18,423 bases of DNA. Origin: JAJTFW01 sp964584995. Lineage in GTDB: Bacteria > Bacteroidota > Bacteroidia > AKYH767-A > OLB10. Numbering within the stretch: position 1 is the stretch's first letter; every line of letters begins with the position of its first letter. Under the pieces are notes generated by a model. It worked only from the letters and a program-made list of their open reading frames with translations, was not told where the DNA came from and made no database searches. The translations under genes and the position numbers were made by a program. The DNA lies in the NCBI GenBank assembly GCA_964584995.1, contig CAZPCA010000043.1, forward strand, positions 1 through 18,423, written 5' to 3'. Shown here in pieces: positions 1 through 7,612 of the stretch.

Positions 1-1138
1 GAATGCAGTTTTCATCCCCAAATGCTTCGCCCGTAACCATGGATACCTTAGCATCTTTCAGTAGATACATGCACAGGTCGGTCGCGTTTCCAATGGTAGT
101 TTCCCCGTCGGTTTTACCGAAGAACCAGGTCACGTCGGGAAATACGTAGAATGCACCTGCCGGTTTATTGAATTTCCAGCCGGGTATTTCGCTCATGAGT
201 TGCAATACCAGGTCGCGTCGTTGCTGGAAGGTAACACGCATGTGGTCATAGTGACTCCAATCGGTGGAGACGGCTTTCAGCGCTGCTTTCTGCGCGATAC
301 TGTTGGCGCCGCTGGTGAACTGACCCTGCATCTTGTCACAGGCTTTTGCGATGACGAGCGGAGCGGCGATGTATCCGATTCTCCAGCCGGTCATGGCGTA
401 ACCTTTGGAAACACCATTGACGATGATTACGCGGTCGCGAATATGGTCGAATTGAGCGATGCTTTCGTGTCGGGATTCGAAGTGAATATGCTCGTAAATT
501 TCGTCGGAGAGCACCCACAGTTGAGGATGGGGAGCCAGCACATCGGCCAACTGACGCAACTCATCCTTGCTGAACATGGATCCGGTCGGATTGCAAGGAG
601 AAGAGTAAATGAAAAGTTTTGATCGGGAACTAATGGCATTCTCTATTTGTTCAACCGTAGGTTTGAAATCATTATCCACCGTAGTGGGGAGGATGACGGG
701 CACGCCTCCGGCCAGTTCAACGATCTGTGCATAGCTGACCCAATACGGAGCCGGGATGATGACTTCATCACCGGGATCGATCACGCTGAATACGACGTTG
801 GCAATGCTTTGCTTGGCCCCGGTTGACACTACAATCTGTTCCGGCTTGTAATGCAGGTTGTTCTCCCGCAGGAATTTCTCGCTGATAGCCTTCCTCAGGT
901 CGGCATAACCGGAAATAGGAGGGTAGTGGGTAAAGCCTTTGTCGATGGCTTCTTTCGCAGCCGCACAGATATCGTCGGGCGTATTGAAATCGGGTTCGCC
1001 AAGGCTGAGGGAGATGATATCGTGACCCTGCTCCTGCAACTCACGGCTCAGGCGGGCCATGGCGATGGTAGCAGATTCTTCGAGCTGATTTACACGCTGC
1101 GACAAGTGGTTCATTTCGCTTATTGTAGTGGGGAACAT
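1..1138 (-). CDS. Class I/II pyridoxal-phosphate aminotransferase, aspartate aminotransferase-like (3' end outside window)
   Basis: A cytosolic PLP enzyme that transfers an amino group between an amino acid (probably aspartate) and a 2-oxoacid. The reading frame is open from the ATG at 1138 to the window edge, giving 379 codons; relatives are about 395-400 residues, so only a short C-terminal piece is missing. Visible motifs are SLGEPDFNTPDD (44-55), the HYPPISGYADLR substrate/cofactor region (71-82), the SSPCNPTG segment (179-186), the SDEIYEH aspartate region (212-218) and the PLP-lysine motif VSKGYAMTGWRIGY with Lys246. These fit the Igamma subgroup of aspartate aminotransferases. An in-frame ATG at 1114 is an alternative start; 1138 is preferred because a TAnnTTTG box lies just upstream of it. 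The family is certain, the exact substrate is inferred. Confidence 0.93.
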   Translation of the reverse strand, partial: MFPTTISEMNHLSQRVNQLEESATIAMARLSRELQEQGHDIISLSLGEPDFNTPDDICAAAKEAIDKGFTHYPPISGYADLRKAISEKFLRENNLHYKPEQIVVSTGAKQSIANVVFSVIDPGDEVIIPAPYWVSYAQIVELAGGVPVILPTTVDNDFKPTVEQIENAISSRSKLFIYSSPCNPTGSMFSKDELRQLADVLAPHPQLWVLSDEIYEHIHFESRHESIAQFDHIRDRVIIVNGVSKGYAMTGWRIGYIAAPLVIAKACDKMQGQFTSGANSIAQKAALKAVSTDWSHYDHMRVTFQQRRDLVLQLMSEIPGWKFNKPAGAFYVFPDVTWFFGKTDGETTIGNATDLCMYLLKDAKVSMVTGEAFGDENCI

Positions 1139-1145
1139 AAGAACA

Positions 1146-1153
1146 CAAAGTTA
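1146..1153 (-). promoter_or_regulatory. Bacteroidota -7 promoter box upstream of the aminotransferase
   Basis: On the minus strand the sequence reads TAACTTTG, a full match to TAnnTTTG, with 7 nt between its last G and the ATG at 1138. I see no matching -33 TTG at the usual distance. Transcription would begin within a few bases of the start codon. A near-palindrome (seven-base arms CAAAAAA/TTTTTTG around GG, 1155-1170) lies directly upstream of the box. Confidence 0.55.
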
Positions 1154-1314
1154 CCAAAAAAGGTTTTTTGTTGTATTCTCATAAAGGTCTGTGCGCCGGA
1201 TTCGGCTGAGGCTTATGCAGGTACAAGACTCTTCATGTGTCCGTTACAGGCTGTTGTCGCTAAGAACTTCTCCCAATGAACTGATTTCCGATATTTGCGA
1301 CTCAATCACATGCT

Positions 1315-1845
1315 ATGCAATTCCCTCAAGGCCTGATCGACTTCCTGGTGTACCTTGCGCCCTCCCTGCTGGTCTTCTTCACCACATGGTTCCTGGTGCG
1401 CAGATTTTTGCAGCGTGAATCCGCCATCAAAGCGATGGAATTGCGAACGGCTCAGCAGAAAGACCTCATCCCACTGCGCCTGCAGGCCTACGAACGCTTG
1501 TCGATCTACCTGGAGCGTATTTCGCCCCAGGCCATGCTGCTCACGCAATTTGAACAGGGTATGGATGTGCGCGATTTCCAGCAGCATCTGCTCGCTATGA
1601 TTCGTGAGGAATTCGAGCACAATTACGCACAGCAAATCTACATCTCCCCTGCACTATGGAAAGTTGTAAGACAGGCGAAGGAAGAAACAGCGAGACAGAT
1701 CATGCGGGCCGCCTCAGGAGCAGATCAGCAGGCGCCGGGATATGAACTCAGCAAACACTTCTTTGAGATTTTTCCGGATCCGGAGGCCTACCCGACGCAG
1801 AAGGCGCTCAACATCCTGAAAGCCGAAGTGGCGCAGATACTTTAA
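1315..1845 (+). CDS. Small membrane-anchored protein of unknown function (DUF7935-like)
   Basis: A 176-residue protein I can only place as a conserved Bacteroidota family, resembling what is catalogued as DUF7935; this attribution is from memory. One membrane helix spans about residues 7-28 and is followed by a basic stretch. The rest is predicted to be a mostly helical, charged cytoplasmic domain containing QKDLIPLRLQAYERL (45-59) and a region around 98-125 rich in Glu, Gln and aromatics. The gene ends 3 bp before the methylmalonyl-CoA mutase start, so the two are probably cotranscribed. A degenerate promoter box GATATTTG sits at 1290-1297. No catalytic motif is apparent; a function linked to the mutase is only suggested by position. 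Confidence 0.8.
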   Translation: MQFPQGLIDFLVYLAPSLLVFFTTWFLVRRFLQRESAIKAMELRTAQQKDLIPLRLQAYERLSIYLERISPQAMLLTQFEQGMDVRDFQQHLLAMIREEFEHNYAQQIYISPALWKVVRQAKEETARQIMRAASGADQQAPGYELSKHFFEIFPDPEAYPTQKALNILKAEVAQIL

Positions 1846-1848
1846 GCT

Positions 1849-3420
1849 ATGTCGAAAAACGAATCCAATAGTCTCAACATACACACCGATGCAGGTATAG
1901 CCATCGACCGCATCTATCAACAAGTCGCCGATGCTGCTCCCGATGCTGGTGTTTTTCCCTTCACGCGCGGCGTCCAGCCCGATATGTACAGGGGAAAGCT
2001 TTGGACCATGCGGCAATATGCGGGCTTTTCTACGGCGGAGGAGAGCAATGAGCGGTATCACTTCCTGCTCAAGCAGGGGACTACCGGACTCTCCGTAGCC
2101 TTTGACCTGCCTACGCAGATCGGCTACGATTCGGACCACGCTCTTTCCGAAGGTGAGGTGGGCAAGGCGGGTGTTGCCATCGACTCACTGGCAGACATGG
2201 AGATCCTCTTCAACGGTATCGAGTTGGAGAAAATCACCACCTCCATGACCATCAATGCCACCGCTTCGGTGCTCTTGAGCATGTACGTGGCCCTCGCCAA
2301 GCGCCAGGGCGCCGATTTACGCAATGTTTCCGGAACCATACAGAACGATATCCTGAAAGAATATGCTGCACGGGGCACTTACATTTATCCTCCTCAGCCC
2401 AGCATGCGCATCATAACGGACATCTTCGGTTGGTGCGCGCGTGAGCTTCCCAAGTGGAATACCATTTCTGTTTCGGGGTACCATATCCGTGAGGCCGGTG
2501 CCGATGCCGTGCAGGAGCTCGCGTTCACCCTGGCGGATGGTAAAGCCTACCTGAAAGCGGCCATAGGGCAGGGGTTGGATATTAATGTTTTCGCCAAAAG
2601 AATATCGTTTTTCTTCAATGCGCACAACAACCTTTTTGAAGAAGTAGCGAAGTTCAGGGCTGCCCGTAAAATGTGGGCTCAGATCACGCAGGAACTCGGT
2701 GCTACAGATCCGCGCGCACAAATGCTCCGTTTTCATACCCAGACGGGTGGCTCCACATTAACTGCCCAACAGCCGCAGAACAATATCATCCGGGTTACTA
2801 TTCAGGCCTTGGCCGCTGTGATGGGAGGCACTCAATCCCTGCATACCAACGGTTTCGATGAGGCACTGGCCTTGCCCACCGAGGATGCTGCACGGATTGC
2901 CCTGCGTACCCAGCAGATCATCGCACACGAAAGTGGAGTTCCGCAAACGGTGGATCCGCTGGGCGGTAGCTACTACGTTGAATGGCTGACTTCAGAAGTG
3001 GAACGAAGAGCCTGGGAGTACATCCGAAAGATCGACGATATGGGTGGAGCCGTTGCTGCCATTGAACAGGGATTCATCCAGAAAGAGATTGCAGACTCTG
3101 CGTACCGTTACCAGAAAGACATCGAGTCGGGCAGCAAGGTGATCGTGGGTGTGAACAAGTTTACCGTGCAGGAGCCGCCGTATTCGGATATTCTGACGGT
3201 CGACGACAGCATACGCAAGGTGCAGATGGATAAGATAGCCGCAATCAAGTCAAGGCGAAATCAGCAGAAAGTGGATGTCTACCTCAGTGCGCTTGAAAGT
3301 GCTGCCCGTGATGGCTCCAATCTCATGCCTCATATACTGAATGCGGTGGAGGAATACGCCACCTTGGGGGAAATTTCCGACGTACTGCGCAAGGTGTTCG
3401 GTGAATACACCGGCATGTAG
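1849..3420 (+). CDS. Methylmalonyl-CoA mutase family catalytic subunit lacking the B12-binding domain
   Basis: Catalytic TIM-barrel subunit of an adenosylcobalamin-dependent acyl-CoA mutase, which interconverts (R)-methylmalonyl-CoA and succinyl-CoA. At 523 residues it covers only the substrate-binding barrel. The C-terminal cobalamin domain with its DxHxxG motif is absent, so a separate B12 subunit must be supplied from elsewhere; none is seen in the window. Positions compare well with the Propionibacterium enzyme: WTMRQYAGF (52-60) carries the equivalents of Thr85, Arg87 and Tyr89; Gln165 and Arg175 correspond to Gln197 and Arg207; VSGYH ends in His212, equivalent to His244. Tyr89 and Arg207 are the residues that distinguish methylmalonyl-CoA mutase from isobutyryl-CoA (Phe, Gln) and 2-hydroxyisobutyryl-CoA mutases. 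The gene begins 3 bp after the upstream gene and converges tail to tail with the FtsB-like gene (7 bp gap). Confidence 0.93.
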   Translation: MSKNESNSLNIHTDAGIAIDRIYQQVADAAPDAGVFPFTRGVQPDMYRGKLWTMRQYAGFSTAEESNERYHFLLKQGTTGLSVAFDLPTQIGYDSDHALSEGEVGKAGVAIDSLADMEILFNGIELEKITTSMTINATASVLLSMYVALAKRQGADLRNVSGTIQNDILKEYAARGTYIYPPQPSMRIITDIFGWCARELPKWNTISVSGYHIREAGADAVQELAFTLADGKAYLKAAIGQGLDINVFAKRISFFFNAHNNLFEEVAKFRAARKMWAQITQELGATDPRAQMLRFHTQTGGSTLTAQQPQNNIIRVTIQALAAVMGGTQSLHTNGFDEALALPTEDAARIALRTQQIIAHESGVPQTVDPLGGSYYVEWLTSEVERRAWEYIRKIDDMGGAVAAIEQGFIQKEIADSAYRYQKDIESGSKVIVGVNKFTVQEPPYSDILTVDDSIRKVQMDKIAAIKSRRNQQKVDVYLSALESAARDGSNLMPHILNAVEEYATLGEISDVLRKVFGEYTGM

Positions 3421-3427
3421 TGCAGGC

Positions 3428-3748
3428 TTATTCTTCGCTTTTGATGCTGTCTTCGACGATCAGATAAATGTCTTCGTCGTCCTTTTTCATCAAATACTTC
3501 TCCCGCGCATACTTTTCCAGGTGGTCCTGGTCTGACATGAGCTCATCCATGTCCTTCTTGTTTTTCTCGATTTCCGTCAGGTAATAAGCCTTGTCGTTTT
3601 CCAGCTTTTGCAATTCCTGCCGGTAAGAATACTGTGAGATGAAATCATTGCGGTCGAAGAAGCACAACCAAATGACAAAAGCAATGGCTGTCAGCGCATA
3701 TTTGTTTTTCAGCCAGGAGGGCACGTTTTTTAACGTAGGCTTCTTCAT
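3428..3748 (-). CDS. FtsB/DivIC family septum-formation protein
   Basis: A 106-residue bitopic membrane protein of the divisome, known in other bacteria to form a complex with FtsL and FtsQ/DivIB. A short basic cytoplasmic N terminus is followed by one membrane helix (about 17-31), then a coiled coil (about 41-78, rich in Leu, Glu and Lys heptads) and the family-typical end YAREKYLMKKDDEDIYLI (80-97). The length fits the family. The gene is alone on its strand, converging with the mutase gene and divergent from the ABC permease. A TAnnTTTG box lies four bases before its ATG. The family call is firm; I cannot separate the FtsB and DivIC names. Confidence 0.9.
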   Translation of the reverse strand: MKKPTLKNVPSWLKNKYALTAIAFVIWLCFFDRNDFISQYSYRQELQKLENDKAYYLTEIEKNKKDMDELMSDQDHLEKYAREKYLMKKDDEDIYLIVEDSIKSEE

Positions 3749-3752
3749 GCTT

Positions 3753-3760
3753 CAAATGTA
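3753..3760 (-). promoter_or_regulatory. -7 promoter box of the FtsB/DivIC gene
   Basis: Minus strand reads TACATTTG, a full TAnnTTTG match, separated from the ATG at 3748 by only 4 nt (3749-3752). No good -33 TTG is seen. The predicted start of transcription falls on or beside the start codon. Confidence 0.5.
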
Positions 3761-3867
3761 CATTTTAAAGGGATGTCCGTCCATTGAAGCGCCGGGCTTT
3801 TTGAACGGGCGGATGTGAATTGTTCCGCTGAATGAACAAAACCCGTTTTGCTTTGTTTCTTTGCATC

Positions 3868-4707
3868 ATGTGGCACATTACCCTCGCCGAGCTGCTGAAA
3901 ATAGCGGCCAAGCCCCGGAGCTATATCGGAATGATCGCCATAACGGTCATTGTAGGTTTGATTCATTTTGCGATGTACCTGGACGGGATGAATTACATCA
4001 GTTTCATCACGGGGCCCGTGCAGACCTCCTTTACGCTTGAGGGTAAAATCCTCAACGGCAACCTCGTCTGTTTTATTATCCTTCAAACACTCATCATCCA
4101 GATTCCACTGCTGGTAGCCCTGGTCACCGGAGATCTCATTTCGGGAGAATCTGCCATGGGAACTATTCGCCTCGTCGCCACACGGCCTGTTTCCCGTATT
4201 CAACTGTTGATGGCCAAATTCACGGCAGGGTCATTATATGTGTTGTTGCTCCTCGTTTGGCTGGGGATACTCTCCCTTGGATTAGGGCTTTTGTTTTTCG
4301 GTCCGGGAGATCTGATCGTTTTGAAGAGCGAAGAAATTTCTATCCTTCAAAGCCACGATACCTTGTGGCGTTTCATGGGTGCTTTGGGCATCGCTTTTCT
4401 TAGTCTGATGGTGGTGGCCACTTTTTCGCTATTGCTCTCTTGTTTTGCCGATAATTCCATCGGGCCTATCATCTCTACCATGTCGGTCATTATTCTGTTC
4501 ACCATCATCGGAACCATGGACATCCCCTTCTTCGATCACATCAAGCCATTCCTTTTCACCACCCACATGGTTGTGTGGAGGAATATGTTCGACCAGGTAC
4601 TCGACATCCAACAGTTGCAGACATCACTCTCGGTGCTCATCGGGCATGTGATATTGTTTCTGGGCGTATCCATGTACGTATTCCGAAAAAAAGATATCCT
4701 ATCGTGA
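3868..4707 (+). CDS. ABC-2 type transporter permease
   Basis: A 279-residue polytopic inner-membrane permease subunit of an ABC-2 exporter. It opens with the cytoplasmic amphipathic segment WHITLAELLKIAAKPRSY (2-19) typical of these permeases, then has about six membrane segments. The conserved loop TGDLISGESAMGTIRLVATRPVSR sits between the second and third helices and is the usual coupling region of the family. A longer reading with an ATG at 3832 is possible. I prefer 3868 because TTTCTTTG, a near match to TAnnTTTG, ends four bases before it and the family usually begins close to the ELLKI motif. No ATPase gene is in the window, so the partner must be encoded elsewhere. It overlaps the next gene by one base (TGATG). 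Confidence 0.88.
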   Translation: MWHITLAELLKIAAKPRSYIGMIAITVIVGLIHFAMYLDGMNYISFITGPVQTSFTLEGKILNGNLVCFIILQTLIIQIPLLVALVTGDLISGESAMGTIRLVATRPVSRIQLLMAKFTAGSLYVLLLLVWLGILSLGLGLLFFGPGDLIVLKSEEISILQSHDTLWRFMGALGIAFLSLMVVATFSLLLSCFADNSIGPIISTMSVIILFTIIGTMDIPFFDHIKPFLFTTHMVVWRNMFDQVLDIQQLQTSLSVLIGHVILFLGVSMYVFRKKDILS

Positions 4708-5408
4708 TGTACTGCCGCATATTTGTTTTCTTTCTCTGCTTGTTGACCACTGGCCGGTCCCCCGCACAGTCATCACCGGATGCCCTGGCCTTGATTCGCG
4801 AGGTGAATGCCAAGTTTGCCCGCGTGAAGGATTACCAGGCCAACGCAATCGTCGATGTGCGAATTTCGTTTATGAAGATCTTGCCTCAAAAGGCAAAAGT
4901 ATTTTATCGCCGTCCGGATAAATTCAGGGTGAAGTCCGAAGGCATAGCGATACTTCCCCGGCAAAATCTGGATCAGCTCTTTCAACTCACCGCCAACGAG
5001 AATGAATTCATGGCGTTTGCTATTGGTGATGACGCTGTACAGGGGGTGCCGGTCAAGGTCCTGAACATCGTGCCCGTATCCGATACAAGCGATCTTATTC
5101 TAGCGAAAATATGGGTCGATCCTGTGAAAGACCTTGTGCTGAAATCACAGTTGACCACCAAGACCAACGGAACCATTCTCATCGAGTACACCTTCGGTAC
5201 ACAGGCCGCCTTCGCCTTGCCGGACCAGGCCGTGTTCACGATTGAAGTGCGTAAATTCAAAATTCCCAAAGCCATCTCCGCCGATCTGAACAGTACTGCT
5301 TCGAAAAAAGATTCCGGGAAAGAGCAGAAGACGGGTAAAATAATTCTTCGCTTTTCCGATTATCAAATCAACAAAGGGCTTGCTGACGCTGTGTTTGTAG
5401 AAAAGTAA
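4707..5408 (+). CDS. LolA-like outer-membrane lipoprotein carrier family protein
   Basis: A 233-residue exported protein. The signal peptide covers about residues 1-20 with a likely cleavage after SPA. The remainder has the alternating beta-strand pattern of the LolA/LolB fold: helix SSPDALALIREVNAKF, strands around YQANAIVDVRI, then FYRRPDKFRVKSEG (the family's R-P-x-K/R-F-R-V signature) and later strands ending in LRFSDYQINKGL. The ATG is part of TGATG with the permease stop, so translation is probably coupled. This pairing suggests that the two work on envelope lipid or lipoprotein movement, but the substrate is unknown. A region after residue 190 is Lys/Ser-rich and probably a loop. The fold call is good; true LolA function is not shown. 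Confidence 0.8.
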   Translation: MYCRIFVFFLCLLTTGRSPAQSSPDALALIREVNAKFARVKDYQANAIVDVRISFMKILPQKAKVFYRRPDKFRVKSEGIAILPRQNLDQLFQLTANENEFMAFAIGDDAVQGVPVKVLNIVPVSDTSDLILAKIWVDPVKDLVLKSQLTTKTNGTILIEYTFGTQAAFALPDQAVFTIEVRKFKIPKAISADLNSTASKKDSGKEQKTGKIILRFSDYQINKGLADAVFVEK

Positions 5409-5438
5409 AAAGCGCTGCCGGTAAAGCCGACAACGCTT
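5401..5438 (-). terminator. Intrinsic terminator of the padR-pspC operon
   Basis: A hairpin with 12-base arms (5410-5421 and 5427-5438, two mismatches, five-base loop) lies between the converging LolA-like and PspC genes. Read on the minus strand it is followed by TTTTTACTTTT, so it fits a Rho-independent terminator for the minus-strand operon. On the plus strand the stem directly follows the LolA-like stop codon but has no T tract after it, so activity in that direction is doubtful. Confidence 0.7.
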
Positions 5439-5441
5439 AGG

Positions 5442-5470
5442 AACAATAGAGAGAATTAAAATCTATTGTT
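5442..5470. repeat. Perfect 9-bp inverted repeat between convergent genes
   Basis: AACAATAGA at 5442-5450 and TCTATTGTT at 5462-5470 are exact reverse complements around an 11-nt A-rich spacer. It lies beside the terminator hairpin in the 84-bp gap between the convergent genes. It has no T tract and is AT-rich, so it may be an RNA 3'-end stabiliser or a second weak terminator. Confidence 0.5.
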
Positions 5471-5492
5471 GAGAGGAGAACGCTGCTGATGA

Positions 5493-7209
5493 CTATTTCG
5501 TTTCCTTTTCAGCCTTCACTTCGATCTTTTTTTCCTTGATATTTATTTTCACACGGCCATTTTCCAATTCCATGCTGTCTTTTGAAGCGTCGATGTCTAT
5601 CTTTTGACCATCGATGATGATTTCTACATTCTCCGGTGTGACTTCTACGGTTTTCGCTATCGAAGTACCGAATTCATCGCACTGGAGTCCGTTGCTGGTC
5701 ATCGTCCATGTTTTGCCCACCATGTCTTCGTCCAGTGTCTGATGCACATTCTCTACATCGTAGAGGAGACTTTCCATATCAGGACTGATGTAGACACTTT
5801 TACCGACCGGTACTTTAAGGATCAACTGTACTTTTTGAAAACGGAAGCGTTGACTTCCTTTCAGCAGGAAGTGGTCGGAGAACTTCATCGTATTGCCCTC
5901 CATGGCCAGTCCATATTCCAGGGAGGCAGCATTGTTTTCTGCATCTTTCCTGTTTTCGCCACGGCTGCGTGCTACCTGGATCAGTTCAAAGCGGTCACCG
6001 CTTGCCTGCTGGATATCCAAGGTCACATTGCCAATCCTTGGTCACAGACCAACCCGATGATGAAAACATCCACTGCTCGCTCGCGTCATCTGATACCTTG
6101 TCCTCCGTAGGTTCCAGCATGGCAAGGCACAAGGTGTCGTTACCCAACGAGTCCAGAGCTATATTGGTCGTGCGTTGACCCTTTGCATCGAAGTCGCTTC
6201 CAACAGAGAAGGCCAGCCAGGCTCCCAGCAGCATGCCGATGACCCACAATGCTGCGGAGGCATAGCCCAATACTTTCGGTGCTGATTTTATCTTGAAAAA
6301 GGAGCGGACCAGCCGATAGATGATGATGACCAGCGGAATTCCGCACACGAGTGCCAAAGCCACTACGGACAGCCGCAGTTGTCCTTCTGTCAGGAAGGTA
6401 TTCGTCAGGAAGAGCGGAAGAGTAGCATCGCCGATAAGGCCTGTCATCGCCAGCAAGGTCACAAAGAGTGCGAAGAGGACAGAGAGTATGACGATGCCGA
6501 ATATGATGCCGATGAATCCGCCAATGAAGCGAATGCCTGCAACGAGAATAGAGCCGATCGCATCAAAGAAATTGGCGATTACGGTGCGACCTTTACGTTG
6601 GTTGGAGGTGTTGCCCGAGATGCGGGAGCGTATTTCCTCAACCTCTTCCTCGATGGTTTTCTTGATGGTATCAATATTTACCGGCTGGCCTTTCATTTCC
6701 AGTTTTTCGGATGCTGTCTTCGCTTTGGGGATGATGATCAGCAGGATGAGGTACAGCAGCACTCCTGAGCCCCAAATGAACAATGCGGCAGCAAAAATCA
6801 GGCGAAGCCATACCGGTTCCAGCCCAACATAGTGACTGATGCCGCTGCAAACACCACCGATCACCTTGTCGTCACCGTCACGGTAGAGTCGACGGTATCC
6901 CCGTTCTCCGGCTTCGGCGGAGGGATTCATGCCTCCTGATGGTTCCTTTCCTGCGACCTGTTCCGGACGTCCCATGCTTTCCATGACGAATTCCACGTCC
7001 TCCGGTAGTACTACCTGCCTTGTGTTGCCGATCCGCTCGGTGAAGATTTCCGCGATACGCGATTCGATATCCTGAATGATTTCATCGCGACCGTCAGAGC
7101 TGGTGAAGTAACCACGTATGGCTTCGAGGTAATTGCGCAATTTTTCATAGGCTTGTTCTTCGATGTGGAAGACCATTCCTCCAATGTTTACGGTGAGCGT
7201 TTTATTCAT
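5493..7209 (-). pseudogene. PspC-domain envelope protein, split by a frameshift near 6033
   Basis: A PspC-domain membrane protein of the long Bacteroidota type. From the ATG at 7209 the frame encodes a cytoplasmic N-terminal domain (1-85), a PspC domain (about 106-165, with KVIGGVCSGISHYVGLEP and a membrane helix) and several more helices up to about residue 340. It then continues to D392 before running into twelve unrelated residues and a TGA at 5995-5997. The family's C-terminal periplasmic beta-rich domain (FELIQVARSRGENRKDAE, later VENVHQTLDEDMVGKTW) is intact but in another frame, from GGC at 6032 to the TAG at 5493. Joining the frames gives about 571 residues, the size expected for this family. 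The shift must occur between 6041 and 5998; one extra base near 6033 explains it. It could be a real mutation or a sequencing/assembly error. The start overlaps the padR stop by four bases. Confidence 0.82.
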
Positions 7210-7547
7210 GGCTTGGAAGTGTTAGAGGTTGTTTGAACTACTGCATCGACGAGCTCTTGCCAGGTGAGGCGGAGCTCCTGTGTGAATTGCTCGCCCATCG
7301 GCGTCAGTGTATAGTATTTACGGGGCGGACCCGCAGAGCTCTCTTTCCATGTGTAGGCGAGTAGTCCCTGATTTTTCAGGCGGGTCAGCAAGGGGTAGAG
7401 GGTGCCCTCTACTACCATCAGCCTTGCCTCCTTCATGCGCGCGATGATGTCGGAGGGATATACTTCTCCTTGCGCGATGATGCTCAGGATGCAAAACTCG
7501 AGCACGCCTTTCCGCATCTGTGCCTGTGTGTTTTCAAGATTGCTCAT
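7206..7547 (-). CDS. PadR family transcriptional regulator
   Basis: A 113-residue winged-helix DNA-binding protein. The N-terminal segment MRKGVLEFCILSIIAQGEVYPSDIIARM, the recognition-helix region EGTLYPLLTRLKNQGLL (47-63) and the wing GPPRKYYTLTPMGEQ (73-87) are the signature elements of PadR. The short C-terminal helix (about 92-105) would dimerise it, as in the small-PadR subgroup. It overlaps the downstream PspC-domain gene by ATGA, so they form a translationally coupled operon. This padR-pspC pairing is common in Bacteroidota and Firmicutes and suggests envelope-stress or envelope-composition control. Its ligand is unknown. An inverted repeat within its own promoter suggests autorepression. 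Confidence 0.93.
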   Translation of the reverse strand: MSNLENTQAQMRKGVLEFCILSIIAQGEVYPSDIIARMKEARLMVVEGTLYPLLTRLKNQGLLAYTWKESSAGPPRKYYTLTPMGEQFTQELRLTWQELVDAVVQTTSNTSKP

Positions 7548-7579
7548 GCTGCTTTTGGGTTAATCATTTATTGACGGCA

Positions 7580-7612
7580 CAAACATAGTGAAAGAATAAG
7601 GTACTATGCAAA
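7580..7612 (-). promoter_or_regulatory. Promoter of the padR-pspC operon
   Basis: On the minus strand TTTG (7612-7609), a 21-nt spacer and TATGTTTG (7587-7580) match both the -33 and -7 elements of the Bacteroidota housekeeping promoter. The leader to the ATG at 7547 is about 25-30 nt, one of the longer leaders in this window. Confidence 0.75.
7584..7608. promoter_or_regulatory. Candidate PadR operator
   Basis: CATAGT (7584-7589) and ACTATG (7603-7608) are perfect inverted arms, 19 bp centre to centre, i.e. on nearly the same face two helical turns apart. They fill the promoter spacer, overlap the -7 box and touch the -33 box, so a dimer bound here would exclude RNA polymerase. That PadR itself binds is inferred from the adjacency and from the usual PadR preference for ATG-type half sites. 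Confidence 0.5.

Noticed and set aside
200..1279. Plus-strand open frames opposite the aminotransferase
   Set aside because: They are shadows; the minus strand carries the full set of aminotransferase motifs, including the PLP lysine.
5995..6044. Programmed ribosomal frameshift in the PspC gene
   Set aside because: No slippery heptamer or homopolymer run and no evident downstream stimulatory structure; a simple indel is the better explanation.
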